From CAYGYG01 sp964354155 (GTDB lineage: Bacteria; Hydrothermota; Tepidihabitantia; SM23-42; CAYGYG01): DNA of 64,000 bases. This document shows positions 1 to 8,554 of this stretch, piece by piece. The stretch is taken from contig CAYGYG010000004.1 of the NCBI GenBank assembly GCA_964354155.1, positions 62,001-126,000 of the forward strand, written 5' to 3'. A model generated the notes under the pieces. The model saw only the letters and a program-made list of their open reading frames with translations. It had not been told where the DNA came from and did not search any database. Numbering within the stretch: the first letter of the stretch is position 1; each line of letters begins with the position of its first letter. Both the position numbers and the translations under genes were made by a program.

Positions 1-230
1 AGGAATTCAAGTTCTTGATTAAGATATTTGGAAAGAAAGTGAATCGTTGAATGAAACCCAGAATCATGCGCAATAAACAAGAATTACCCATTAGTCCCCC
101 GCTGGAGAAAAACGATACTTTGGCGTAATCCCAAGCCAAAGATTATTTGTTTACACAACAAACCCTCCTTGCCAACAGTATTAGCCACAACCCAGGAATC
201 TATTTATATTGCAGGTATGCGACTACCGCG

Positions 231-258
231 ATTATATTCATAAAATGAATCTTGTCAA
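231..258 (-). promoter_or_regulatory. Sigma70-type promoter, leftward, toward window edge
   Basis: On the minus strand TTGACA (258-253) and TATAAT (236-231) are separated by 16 bp, the spacing seen at most promoters of this window. Both boxes match consensus perfectly. The target lies partly outside the window. Confidence 0.6.
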
Positions 259-664
259 TAGAAATTGTCAAGCGTGCACACACCTCGTTACCAGTATTGG
301 GGCCACCATCACTCCTGCGCTCGTTGAGCAACTCCGGAGGCCAATGTCTATTTCTAGACCCATGGATATTGCGGCGTGTTTCGCGCTCAAACGGTAGGCT
401 ATCGAGGTTCCCCCATAAAACCGAACCGGGCCGCAGCCCGAAGGCTGCGACCCGGAGGGGGAGTTGAGAAATAATAGCAGGCACCCGGAAAAGTCAAGGC
501 AGAGAATCGCGCTGTGGCTTCAAAGCTGGAATGGCCGTTGGTGACCATTCGATAATTGTACCGACGATCTGATGAAGATGATGGGCCGTCGGTCAACGAA
601 TCTCTCGAATGATGCCCAATTGCACGAACTCATGCTTTGACCTCTACCCCACCAGCCCCCACCT

Positions 665-762
665 GCCTGGGCAAGGCAAGTTGCTTTCAGCACCGATGTC
701 CTCTTCACCCCGCACTGCCCGCTCCGATTTCGAAATTCGGGATCTCACCGCGTGTCGCCCCT
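665..762. repeat. Dispersed intergenic element, family A, copy 1
   Basis: This roughly 100-bp segment begins with GGGCAAGGCAAGTTGCTTTC and runs through a CCGATTTCGAAAT core. It closely resembles 5646-5742 and, in its second half, 3285-3350. All copies lie beside leftward genes and are non-coding. No terminal repeats or transposase are visible. Confidence 0.6.
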
Positions 763-765
763 AGA

Positions 766-2814
766 TTATTGACACAGTTCTAATACCTTCTTATAGAACA
801 GGTCGTGTTTCTCCATCGCTTCTTCTGTCCAAACCTTATTCCTGTAATCGTAGTAATCAAGCATTTCCTGTAATGTCGGCTCAAGTCTTACTTCCACATC
901 AACATGATGTGTTTCGATTGCACTTTTGGCATCAGTCAGATCTACTATGGGTTCTATCATGAAAATTATCCTGGAATGGGGTAACGAAAAAGCATAAGGA
1001 TCTATACCAAAACCAAGAATCTTGTTGTTAGGAAACCCAATTGAAACGAGTTGGTCATTGTATTTACAGATATTCATGAAAGTCCCGGCTGCGCTATAGA
1101 TGTTCTCGGATAGAACGTAGATCTTTCCCTTGTAATTTAAGGCGCTGCTGTCAACATCTACGTTTTCGACTTCTCGCATTACGAGGAACTTCTCATTATC
1201 GAGGAATTCTATCTTCTCTATCTTGCCTTTTTTCAGTATCTCGCTGCCAGACGAGTGGCGGGCGATGTAACTCTTGTTCAACTCGGTGTTCTTGGTGCCC
1301 AATACGCTCCTCCCCGCAAGGGAGCCTTTGACTAACATCAGAATCAGCGATTTCCACACCATATCATCTCCACCGCCGTTATCTCGTATATCAACTACGA
1401 CGCCATTGAGTGCCGCACTTTTGTATTTTTCGATCTCGTCCTTGTAGAAAGTGACATATCTAGGCTGCATTGCTGGCAAAATGATGTAAAGGATGTTATT
1501 CTTGAGTAGCGTTACTGACGGCTTTCTCTGTTGCGGTATCTCGTCATAAACAACCCTGGTCTCTTTGTTGAAATTGATGTGGATCGTTTCGCCTGTTGTT
1601 CTTTCAAAATCGAACTCGACCATTGGCTTCTCTGATGGCACTTTCAGGTATCTATAGAACTGAGGCTCTACATCTTTCTTAAGCTCATAATCCCATCCCA
1701 TCTCAATACCATTATTCCTCAGTCCTGCAATAATACTATCGGGTGTTTGATTCTCGCATTTGATGATCTTCATGCCCTTAGGATAAGTTAGACCATCGCG
1801 TGTCATGTCATGTAGAGTATAGTAGTCTCCTCTAAAGTATAGAAGAGGGAGCGATACTAAATTCACCTGGTTTTTGAGACGTAAGAACGTTTCATAAGTC
1901 TCGGCAAAGGCGTAGGCATCATCGGCAACGAAGCCGCTGTAGTAGTCAGATGCTCCAAAGCACTTTATGAAGAAATGGCTTCCGCGGCAGAGTGTCATTG
2001 TATTGTGTAATAGTTCAACAAAGTCGCCCGTGGTGTTAAGACTCGCAATTTCTTTGCGGTTCTTTGATAATAATTCAGGGACATCAGTACCGTAAATCTG
2101 CTTGTTGATTCGTGTGAGCGGGAAGACCTGCTCCACAATCTTGGTGAACTTGTCGTAATCTCCATACATTTGTTTCTTTGACAGCACCGGCATATTGTAG
2201 TCAGGCACTTCGCTTACTTCCCACTTCCCGTTCTTGAATGAATAGTAACCACTTTGAAGCCGTGATCCCCCTCTTGTTACAACAAACTGGGTAAGCCCTC
2301 GCATTACTGGTTTCAAGCCCAGAAGCAATTGAGGTCGCTGAGCAGTGTAGATGGTCCAGCTTTTCGCGGGATTTTGCGAGTTGAACCAACATGAAACAAA
2401 ACACAAACTCGTGTCGTTGTGTTCTTGGTTGGTGATGATGCTATTGCGACCGATCTCCACTGGCACGAGACCAATGTATTTCCTGTTCCACAAGTTGCCG
2501 TCCGGTGTTCCCCAGGTGATTATTCTGTACTTCGATAGATCTGCTCTCAATGCTGAAGTGTCATCAAGAATTCGCGCAGCCTTAAATGTGGCGACGTTTA
2601 ATCCTTTGACGTATTCCCGGATCTTGCTCTCAATATCGGGACTGCCTTCGCTTGTTGAAACAATCAACACCGTGTTGGCGCTGGTCGTATCAGAGCAGTC
2701 TTTTAGATTGACCGGCAGATAGATTCTCTCCTTCTTGTTTTGTGCATGTCCGCTCGGGCAAAATAGCATTAAGATTAAGAGTGTGGCGCCTACCAATACG
2801 TGCAGTTCACTCAT
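766..2814 (-). CDS. S41-family (tail-specific protease-like) secreted peptidase
   Basis: The 682-residue protein begins with a signal peptide (hydrophobic stretch about residues 6-20, ending near GHAQ). The C-terminal third carries the S41 peptidase fold: a DIRDNGGG motif near residue 476, a candidate catalytic Ser in YSAAG near residue 573, and a candidate Lys in NNKILG near residue 597. The Ser-Lys spacing of about 24 matches the Ser/Lys dyad of Tsp/CtpA-type proteases. The N-terminal ~400 residues are not recognised. It probably degrades or processes proteins in the envelope or outside the cell. The ATG start follows a GGGAGG ribosome-binding site and two promoters lie upstream. There is no T9SS sorting domain. 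The family is secure; the substrate is unknown. Confidence 0.8.
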   Translation of the reverse strand: MSELHVLVGATLLILMLFCPSGHAQNKKERIYLPVNLKDCSDTTSANTVLIVSTSEGSPDIESKIREYVKGLNVATFKAARILDDTSALRADLSKYRIITWGTPDGNLWNRKYIGLVPVEIGRNSIITNQEHNDTSLCFVSCWFNSQNPAKSWTIYTAQRPQLLLGLKPVMRGLTQFVVTRGGSRLQSGYYSFKNGKWEVSEVPDYNMPVLSKKQMYGDYDKFTKIVEQVFPLTRINKQIYGTDVPELLSKNRKEIASLNTTGDFVELLHNTMTLCRGSHFFIKCFGASDYYSGFVADDAYAFAETYETFLRLKNQVNLVSLPLLYFRGDYYTLHDMTRDGLTYPKGMKIIKCENQTPDSIIAGLRNNGIEMGWDYELKKDVEPQFYRYLKVPSEKPMVEFDFERTTGETIHINFNKETRVVYDEIPQQRKPSVTLLKNNILYIILPAMQPRYVTFYKDEIEKYKSAALNGVVVDIRDNGGGDDMVWKSLILMLVKGSLAGRSVLGTKNTELNKSYIARHSSGSEILKKGKIEKIEFLDNEKFLVMREVENVDVDSSALNYKGKIYVLSENIYSAAGTFMNICKYNDQLVSIGFPNNKILGFGIDPYAFSLPHSRIIFMIEPIVDLTDAKSAIETHHVDVEVRLEPTLQEMLDYYDYRNKVWTEEAMEKHDLFYKKVLELCQ

Positions 2815-2828
2815 ATCACACCTCCCAT

Positions 2829-2856
2829 GTTATATTAGCTTCTCAGGCGAAGTCAA
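2829..2856 (-). promoter_or_regulatory. Proximal promoter of the S41 peptidase gene
   Basis: Minus-strand TTGACT (2856-2851) and TATAAC (2834-2829) are separated by 16 bp, just upstream of the GGGAGG ribosome-binding site and the ATG at 2814. Confidence 0.65.
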
Positions 2857-2919
2857 TGGTTGTCACCTCATTTATTGTCGTGTTTCAGCAAAACTGAGCG
2901 CTGAACGCGGTACGGAATC

Positions 2920-2947
2920 ATTCTAACGACAAACCGCTGGCTGTCAA
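2920..2947 (-). promoter_or_regulatory. Distal promoter of the S41 peptidase gene
   Basis: Minus-strand TTGACA (2947-2942) and TAGAAT (2925-2920) are separated by 16 bp. The -35 region sits in CTGTCAAGCGGATTGA, which recurs almost exactly near 10927-10943, so the promoter may be carried by a repeat. Confidence 0.5.
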
Positions 2948-2973
2948 GCGGATTGATGTCGCGTTACCGCGTT

Positions 2974-3123
2974 GATTACAGTGATGCAAAGGCCGATTAC
3001 AGCGATTCCTGCGAAAAACGCCATCAATTATCCCTCGAAATGCTCGGGACGCACACGACAGCGCAGAGATGAGGACAGCGGATTACGGTGATGTCGGGAC
3101 AGGGCACCGTTGATCCCGGTGAT
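2974..3123. repeat. GATTACRGTGAT repeat cluster and dispersed element family B, copy 1
   Basis: GATTACAGTGAT (2974), GATTACAGCGAT (2995), GATTACGGTGAT (3081) and a degenerate GATCCCGGTGAT (3112) lie in non-coding DNA. The stretch 3022-3092 is about 90% similar, in inverted orientation, to 14733-14805. The rest of the gap up to 3546 holds only family A copy 2 and no gene that I can support. Confidence 0.65.
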
Positions 3124-3284
3124 CATCCCGGCAGATGGCGGAGATATTCACTTTCATTATCGTCGATCGTGCACCGCGCGTCGAGGATCGTGCCTGTTAG
3201 CTATTGTCCATTGTCGAGCGGAACGTATCGAGTTTCTGCAAGTCTCGAGGATTTCGAGAGATCGAGATGATCCGACCCCAGCCC

Positions 3285-3350
3285 AGCCCCAAGTTGCCTT
3301 CAGCACCGCCGTCCGCTCTGCGCCCGAACGTCCGTCCGATTTCGAAAGTC
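3285..3350. repeat. Dispersed intergenic element, family A, copy 2 (partial)
   Basis: This segment shares AAGTTGC, the GTCCGCTCTGCGCCCGAACG stretch and the CCGATTTCGAAA core with 665-762 and 5646-5742. It lacks the first part of the other copies. Confidence 0.55.
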
Positions 3351-3546
3351 GAGATTTGAAGCAGTTTACCCCGGCATCTTTCCAACCTTCTCTTCAATCT
3401 CCTCCGCCAGGCTGATCTCGCCCAACAGCAAACACCAACCAGGATTATGATATGAGAAACCAACCTGCAAATCTCAATAGGATGCTCCGCAAGCGGCCCA
3501 TTTCGTCTGAAATTTAACAACCGCCTAACAGTTGCATGTCTTGTAA

Positions 3547-4368
3547 CTATGGGCTATATCTTTCTTGTCTTGGACTACGGCGCGGTATGAAGATTTCGAC
3601 TTTCCTGTGTTCTTTGCGGATTTCTTCTCTTTCACCAACAGATATTGTTTCAGTGTCCAGATTTGGGATAGCCTTACCTCTCGGTATTGTCAAAATGTCG
3701 GCTTCATCGATCACTTGTCGGTTACTTAATACATCAAGAATATATCTCCGCGTATTCTCGGCGCGGTCTGCTGATAACAGGTAGTCGTATTTGTCGTTGC
3801 CAAGATCACAAGAATATCCAAGCATGTAAACCCGATGCCCAGTGCGATGAAGTTTCCACAAAGTGTCAGCTATTTGACTTCTGATGACCTTCCTATTATC
3901 ATCAGATAATACTCGTACATTTAATTCGAAATATATGATCTTTGCCAAGCTACAACCGCTAAGGATGTCTGTTTCAATGCTCCTGCAATACTTGTGACAC
4001 TCATTTCGAGTTATTGCTAGATATCTATAATCCTCGATATTTCCCATACCAGCGTTAATTCTATTCTCCAGTTCCTGCTTCATTGAGCGAAATGATTTCA
4101 GTAGTTTCAATTTTTGACTAATTGAGGGAATTTCACGTTCCAGAATTTGGCCTCGTTCAATCATGTCGACTTCATTCATATCTGCTATCATATTCTTGAC
4201 AGGGTGTCCATCTGCAATACCTAATGCTGTTCTTATTTCGACGACATCAGCACGCAGGGTATCTATACCTGCTTTAATGAACTCCAAGCCTGTCATTTTC
4301 CTCACAGCACTGCATTGTATCTGCGCCAGTATTACGCATAGAGTGGTGAATGCGCTGTACTTATTCAT
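3547..4368 (-). CDS. OmpA-domain envelope protein
   Basis: The protein has 273 residues with a hydrophobic N-terminus (about 5-20). A cysteine at about 19 is not in a canonical lipobox, so secretion is likely but lipidation is unclear. The middle is helical and charged. The last ~110 residues form an OmpA C-terminal (peptidoglycan-binding) domain: LSADRAENTRRYIL near residue 200 matches the conserved LSxxRAxxVxxxL helix, and HRKVEIFI matches the NRRVEI-type end. It probably anchors an envelope structure to peptidoglycan. The start codon overlaps the upstream stop in an ATGA and has an AAGGAG ribosome-binding site, so it is translationally coupled to the membrane protein at 4365-5369. Partner proteins are unknown. 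Confidence 0.75.
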   Translation of the reverse strand: MNKYSAFTTLCVILAQIQCSAVRKMTGLEFIKAGIDTLRADVVEIRTALGIADGHPVKNMIADMNEVDMIERGQILEREIPSISQKLKLLKSFRSMKQELENRINAGMGNIEDYRYLAITRNECHKYCRSIETDILSGCSLAKIIYFELNVRVLSDDNRKVIRSQIADTLWKLHRTGHRVYMLGYSCDLGNDKYDYLLSADRAENTRRYILDVLSNRQVIDEADILTIPRGKAIPNLDTETISVGEREEIRKEHRKVEIFIPRRSPRQERYSP

Positions 4369-5369
4369 TTTAGCGCTCCTTTTTGTAGCATTACCTTGAT
4401 GTTACGCAATTTACTCTTAGTGTCGTTTGAAATCGTGCGGTCGACCAGAGACCTGTTGATCAGATTCATCGCGCTGTCAACCTCATTACCGTATAGATAC
4501 AAGTCCAAGTAGTTCAAGAGGTCTCTTTCTGCAATCATTAATAATATTAGCGAATCTTCTTCTAGTATTCTCGGCGTATCTATTCTTTGAGTATCGCGGC
4601 CAGTCACGAGGGTAACGGCATTTCGCAGAGTCATGTCTATTATTATATTCGGTCTATTTATTGCGGTGACTACCTTAACAGTATCATATCCATCTTTCGA
4701 GAAGGTCAATTTATAAATGCCCCTTGGGAATCTAGGGAACGTATGAGTTGTACGCCAATTTCGACTGATGCCGTTCGGCAATGGATCCAATCCTACTACA
4801 GCACCAATGGGATCAGTCATGAAAGTGACTTTGCTATGCAATTTACGCAACGCGACCGTATCAACGAGTGTATTGTCGTTTCTTAGAAACACAGATTGAG
4901 ATTCAAACACATCGCTTGGTTCAAAAACCAGTTCATAAGTTCCTGCGCGAATACCCATATCTATGTTTGCCTGCACTATCTCCAATTGAGCATTTGATCT
5001 CACGTTTCTACAGTCCAGTCTTATGCGCCTAAAAAAATGTTGGAGATACACGCCGAGTAATTCCTCCTTTGTGTTCAAGGATGGTTCGTGACGCAGAACA
5101 ATTTCAAGCGTTGCACCTTCGGGATATTTTCTCATAGCGATGACTGTGCCAACATTGCATGTTAGGCTGAAAAAGCATACTATATAAAAGAACAAACGCA
5201 GATGCCTTGCCAATGACAAAGTCCCAGCCATGGCAAGCAGAAGTGAACCTGAGAAAGCAAGACCATATATCCAAATAGGGAAAAATCCACCTCGATCAAA
5301 TATATCAATATATCCACGAGTTAGTACACCTGCCACAGAGATCAGTAGTGAACAAACAACCCATTTCAT
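4365..5369 (-). CDS. Three-helix membrane protein with PEGA-like external part
   Basis: I place the start at ATG 5369 because a strong ribosome-binding site (AAAGGAG) lies 6 nt upstream; a longer frame back to 5411 has none. The 334-residue product has about three transmembrane segments within residues 1-80. A long soluble part follows with beta-rich segments resembling PEGA/carboxypeptidase-regulatory modules (GTYELVFEPSD; FPRGIYKLTFSKDGYDTVKV). It ends in a helical tail. It overlaps the OmpA-domain gene by four bases, so the two proteins likely act together in the envelope, one in the inner membrane and the other gripping peptidoglycan. No enzyme motif is visible. The function is unknown. 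Confidence 0.6.
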   Translation of the reverse strand: MKWVVCSLLISVAGVLTRGYIDIFDRGGFFPIWIYGLAFSGSLLLAMAGTLSLARHLRLFFYIVCFFSLTCNVGTVIAMRKYPEGATLEIVLRHEPSLNTKEELLGVYLQHFFRRIRLDCRNVRSNAQLEIVQANIDMGIRAGTYELVFEPSDVFESQSVFLRNDNTLVDTVALRKLHSKVTFMTDPIGAVVGLDPLPNGISRNWRTTHTFPRFPRGIYKLTFSKDGYDTVKVVTAINRPNIIIDMTLRNAVTLVTGRDTQRIDTPRILEEDSLILLMIAERDLLNYLDLYLYGNEVDSAMNLINRSLVDRTISNDTKSKLRNIKVMLQKGALK

Positions 5370-5442
5370 GTAGAACTCCTTTGTCCTCTGACTAGAGATT
5401 GTCCCGTCCATTGTTGAAATTCATCAGCGAACCTAGCATAAG

Positions 5443-5471
5443 ATACTACTACGCAACCACGCTCTGGTCAA
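5443..5471 (-). promoter_or_regulatory. Probable promoter of the membrane protein/OmpA pair
   Basis: Minus-strand TTGACC (5471-5466) and TAGTAT (5448-5443) are separated by 17 bp. The boxes are weaker than others in the window. Transcription would start about 65 nt before the chosen ATG at 5369. Confidence 0.45.
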
Positions 5472-5645
5472 GAGCTGTTTTCTGCCGCGGGGCAGCAAGT
5501 AAGACCGGGATGGACCGATAGCCTTTGATCCGACGGAAGCGTTTCTCGGCTTCCAGAAGCCCCAGCGCCGCCCAGCGTTCCGCCATGCCGCCATCACGCC
5601 ACCGCTTCACGTTGCGGCTCCTCTACCGCACCAGTGCCCCGATCC

Positions 5646-5742
5646 TGTCTGGGCAAGGCAAGTTGCTTTCGGCACCTACGTCCGCTCTGCGCCCGAACGT
5701 CCGGCCCGATTTAGAAATCCACGGGCTGACCGCGTTTCGCCT
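5646..5742. repeat. Dispersed intergenic element, family A, copy 3
   Basis: This is the best-preserved match to 665-762, sharing GGGCAAGGCAAGTTGCTTTC and the CCGATTTAGAAAT core plus CCGCGTTTCGCC at the end. It fills most of the gap between the hypothetical protein at 5837 and the membrane protein gene; the rest of that gap (5412-5836) shows no gene. Confidence 0.6.
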
Positions 5743-5836
5743 GTTGTAATTTGACTAGCATCGACATCTGTAAAATGCGTAGCCGGTACCCCGGTGCCCT
5801 TGGTCCCGTCTTGAGGGAAGCTGACCCCCCAAGTCC

Positions 5837-6658
5837 CTATCTGGCATCTCTACCCGCCTTGGTCTTGATGTCCTTCTTCTTGAGGTGTTTCTTCATGAAG
5901 GCGTCTAACCATTTCTGCTTGGCGTCGACGCCGGAGCGAATAGCTTCCAGCCAACCCTCACGCAATATAGCAGTGATTCGAGCACTGTCGGATTCGAATT
6001 TCTTCCAAACCGGGCTTGTGACGATGATATAGTGGTCCTGGTGCAGGCATAGGGCTTCGGAGTCAGTCAAGGCCGGTTCGTATTTCTTCATGGCATCGAC
6101 GATCTTTCGGTTGCTCTCCTCCCAGCCCGCATCAGGACCTGGCAACCATTGCGGTTCGACATTGTTATACCTCCACAGGACGGAAGGCTTGAACCGCTCG
6201 TCCCACGTGCCGTACTGCCCGGTCTCCTGATTGAGAAGGCAGACTTCCACCCCCCCACCTGCCGGACCATAAGAGCCTGGCACATACGTCAATCGCGCGG
6301 CAAGCATTACCAGATCGAACGGTTTTATGATCTTGAACCGGCCCCTCACTTCACGCCATTGTCCAGGAACTATGTCCGACACCGTGATCTCGTCTCGGGT
6401 AATGACCTCAGCTCTCATCGAGACGAATTTGACGTAGTATTTCTGTCCGGGCGCAGGCGGTCTGACGTCAGGCTTGAAACGAAACCGGTAGACAACCTCA
6501 AAGACCTCATCGACTTTCGGGTACTTGCCGGGAATGTACGCCTTGTGTTCCGTCTCTTTGACCAAAGGGCATTCTGGCTTAGTAGCCAGACTCGTGGTCA
6601 TGGCAAAAACAACCATGAGCACACTTGATGCAAGCCAGTTTCTCTCACGATGGCTCAC
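5837..6658 (-). CDS. Hypothetical secreted protein
   Basis: The start is taken as GTG 6658 because AGGGAGGAG lies 3 nt upstream; a GTG at 6679 has no ribosome-binding site. The 273-residue protein has an N-terminal hydrophobic segment (about 8-25) consistent with a signal peptide. A beta-rich middle follows (residues ~40-130, including VYRFRFKPD and WREVRGRFKI), and the C-terminus is very basic (KKHLKKKDIKTKAG). The middle may be an adhesion-like sandwich domain, but I recognise no family. Codon use is G+C-rich like the housekeeping genes, unlike both neighbours. The 48-nt gap to the downstream end of the FG-GAP gene allows co-transcription. Confidence 0.6.
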   Translation of the reverse strand: MSHRERNWLASSVLMVVFAMTTSLATKPECPLVKETEHKAYIPGKYPKVDEVFEVVYRFRFKPDVRPPAPGQKYYVKFVSMRAEVITRDEITVSDIVPGQWREVRGRFKIIKPFDLVMLAARLTYVPGSYGPAGGGVEVCLLNQETGQYGTWDERFKPSVLWRYNNVEPQWLPGPDAGWEESNRKIVDAMKKYEPALTDSEALCLHQDHYIIVTSPVWKKFESDSARITAILREGWLEAIRSGVDAKQKWLDAFMKKHLKKKDIKTKAGRDAR

Positions 6659-6706
6659 GTCTCCTCCCTGGTTCGGCACTATGGGCTGAAAAATAGAAAC
6701 AACTCG

Positions 6707-8506
6707 TCACTCTATCACCACCACTTTCTTCGTGATCGTCTGACCCTCGGCGTCCAGCCGGACGAAGTAGATGCCGGGATTCAGATGAATGACAATCGAG
6801 GCCGGAGTAGCGGGCATAGAGCCAAGAAGAAGAGACTTCACCAGCTTGCCGGCGACGTCGTAAACCTGCAACTTAGCACCTGGCATATGGCTTGTGGCTA
6901 ACAGCCTGACGCCCTGCGTTTTCGTCGTCGGATTCTGGAGTATTTTCAGTCCCGCCCATTGCCTATTGCCCATCGCCTCTTCGCCCACCGATGTCTGTCT
7001 TATCGCAAAGGAAGAATCGCTGAAGTCCCACGCCGTGCCCCTCGGCTTATCCTCACCTGCCCTCGGCGGACCGTAGGCCCAGATCATGATTCTGCAGGAA
7101 TCGGCCAGAGTGTCCGGGACGGTCCAAACAAACAACGTATCATTGGAATGTTGGAGTGATGCAAGGTTGGAATAATGGAGGCCATTGTCAAAGGAAACAA
7201 ACAGAGAAAACGAATCCGCGCCCGGCGGGGTGAACTTCTCCCAGGTGATGGTGAATTGAGAACCGGGTTGTAAAACCTCACCACCATTTGGTTGATGTAA
7301 ACGAACTCCTTCAATCTCCCAGATTTTAGTTTCAGTACGTACATAAGGAGAATCAACCTCCCCAGATTCGATTATCTCAGGGTAACCGTTCTTGTTTAAA
7401 TCGTACACATATACTTGGGTATAACTGTGCCGATTGCCAGTCGGATGTGCGTATGCAGTATAGATTCTTTCGAAAATATTGTTCCCGCATGCTCTATAAA
7501 TCGTCCAATTGTTGGCAATCGCCCAAACGAGTTCTTCTTGACCATCGCTATCTACATCACCACAACCACTTGTTCCACGGTACAAACGTGGATGTAATCC
7601 GCCAATGGAATCCTTGAATATTATTGAGTAATCGTCATTGCCGGTTGATTCCCATATCGAAAGTACATAAGTCCACATCATGTCATGTACATGGCGGTGC
7701 TGGAATATAAACTCGATTTTCCCGTCCTGATCTAAATCATGAGTTGGCAAGGCATCACTACAATTGTACACCTCAATAGTATCTTGGAAAGTTCTTCGAT
7801 ATTGATTATCACCAGAGCATTCGAAAACAAGAATCGTTGGACGATTTGGAAAGCCGTCAGCTGCTCCAAAAACAAACTCCAATCTACTGTCGCCATCAAA
7901 ATCGCCAATCGCGTGAAACGGATTCACAACATGATTTTCAATTACTGTGTCCTTGAAAACTATAGAGTATTGGTTATCACCGCTATTTTCAAATATATAT
8001 ACATAATACCAGTCGTTAAACAGAAATTCCTTTCTACCGTCTTGGTCAAGATCAGTGACGTAAATAGGATGACATATGTTTCCACTTACTTCATACCACC
8101 AACGCCAGACAAGCTTTTTAGGAAAAGACGTGTCGGTTCTCGCTTCATAAATCTCTATTAAGTAATAAGGCGCAGTATCGGGATCGGTCCTTTTTACCAC
8201 CATATCATAGAGGGAATCGTTATCTAAATATCCAACATCCCAAGAAATTCCCCGCCTGTTCTTATGCCATTGCAGTGAGTCAACGAGTGAGTATCTGTCC
8301 CACTGCCTATAACTATAAAACAACGTAGAAAAACTGTCTCTCGTGACTGCTGAAAAAATTAAATCATCATTATTATCGCGATTTGCATCAAGACATCTGA
8401 TGAATCCCCAAGATCCAGCAATACCCTTGGTAATGTAACCTGTTTGCTTAAAATTAGGATTTGATATACTGAAAACGGTAAATAGGCAAATAAAAGTGAC
8501 CATCAT
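6707..8506 (-). CDS. FG-GAP/VCBS-repeat secreted protein with T9SS sorting domain
   Basis: The 599-residue protein starts with a signal peptide (MMVTFICLFTVFSIS). It contains at least six calcium-loop-type repeats of the DxDxDG class: DANRDNND, DLDQDGRKE, DFDGDSRLE, DLDQDGKIE, DVDSDGQEE, DLNKNGYPE. These suggest a seven-bladed beta propeller over residues ~30-400. A sandwich domain (~410-500) and a C-terminal Por-type sorting domain follow (KLQVYDVAGKLVKSL, GIYFVRLDAEGQTITKKVVVIE). The product should be exported by Sec and then by T9SS and anchored at the surface or released. Several stretches between the sandwich and sorting domains look like captured intergenic repeats (see findings). It lies 48 nt after the split BNR-repeat gene. 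Its ligand is unknown. Confidence 0.8.
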   Translation of the reverse strand: MMVTFICLFTVFSISNPNFKQTGYITKGIAGSWGFIRCLDANRDNNDDLIFSAVTRDSFSTLFYSYRQWDRYSLVDSLQWHKNRRGISWDVGYLDNDSLYDMVVKRTDPDTAPYYLIEIYEARTDTSFPKKLVWRWWYEVSGNICHPIYVTDLDQDGRKEFLFNDWYYVYIFENSGDNQYSIVFKDTVIENHVVNPFHAIGDFDGDSRLEFVFGAADGFPNRPTILVFECSGDNQYRRTFQDTIEVYNCSDALPTHDLDQDGKIEFIFQHRHVHDMMWTYVLSIWESTGNDDYSIIFKDSIGGLHPRLYRGTSGCGDVDSDGQEELVWAIANNWTIYRACGNNIFERIYTAYAHPTGNRHSYTQVYVYDLNKNGYPEIIESGEVDSPYVRTETKIWEIEGVRLHQPNGGEVLQPGSQFTITWEKFTPPGADSFSLFVSFDNGLHYSNLASLQHSNDTLFVWTVPDTLADSCRIMIWAYGPPRAGEDKPRGTAWDFSDSSFAIRQTSVGEEAMGNRQWAGLKILQNPTTKTQGVRLLATSHMPGAKLQVYDVAGKLVKSLLLGSMPATPASIVIHLNPGIYFVRLDAEGQTITKKVVVIE

Positions 8507-8554
8507 AATTGCTCGGGAGGGCGCGACATCTAGTCACTCCCTCCATATCTTGTT

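Larger units (their letters stand above)
1..765. other. Gene-poor left edge
   Basis: No convincing complete gene is visible. A leftward promoter (231-258) points toward the window edge. The only reading frame below it that stays open to the edge starts at ATG 91 on the minus strand (about 30 codons, preceded by a G-rich run); it may be the start of a gene outside the window, but nothing is recognisable. A hairpin with complementary arms CGCAGCC/GGCTGCG lies near 431-449. A copy of a dispersed intergenic element fills 665-762. Confidence 0.4.
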
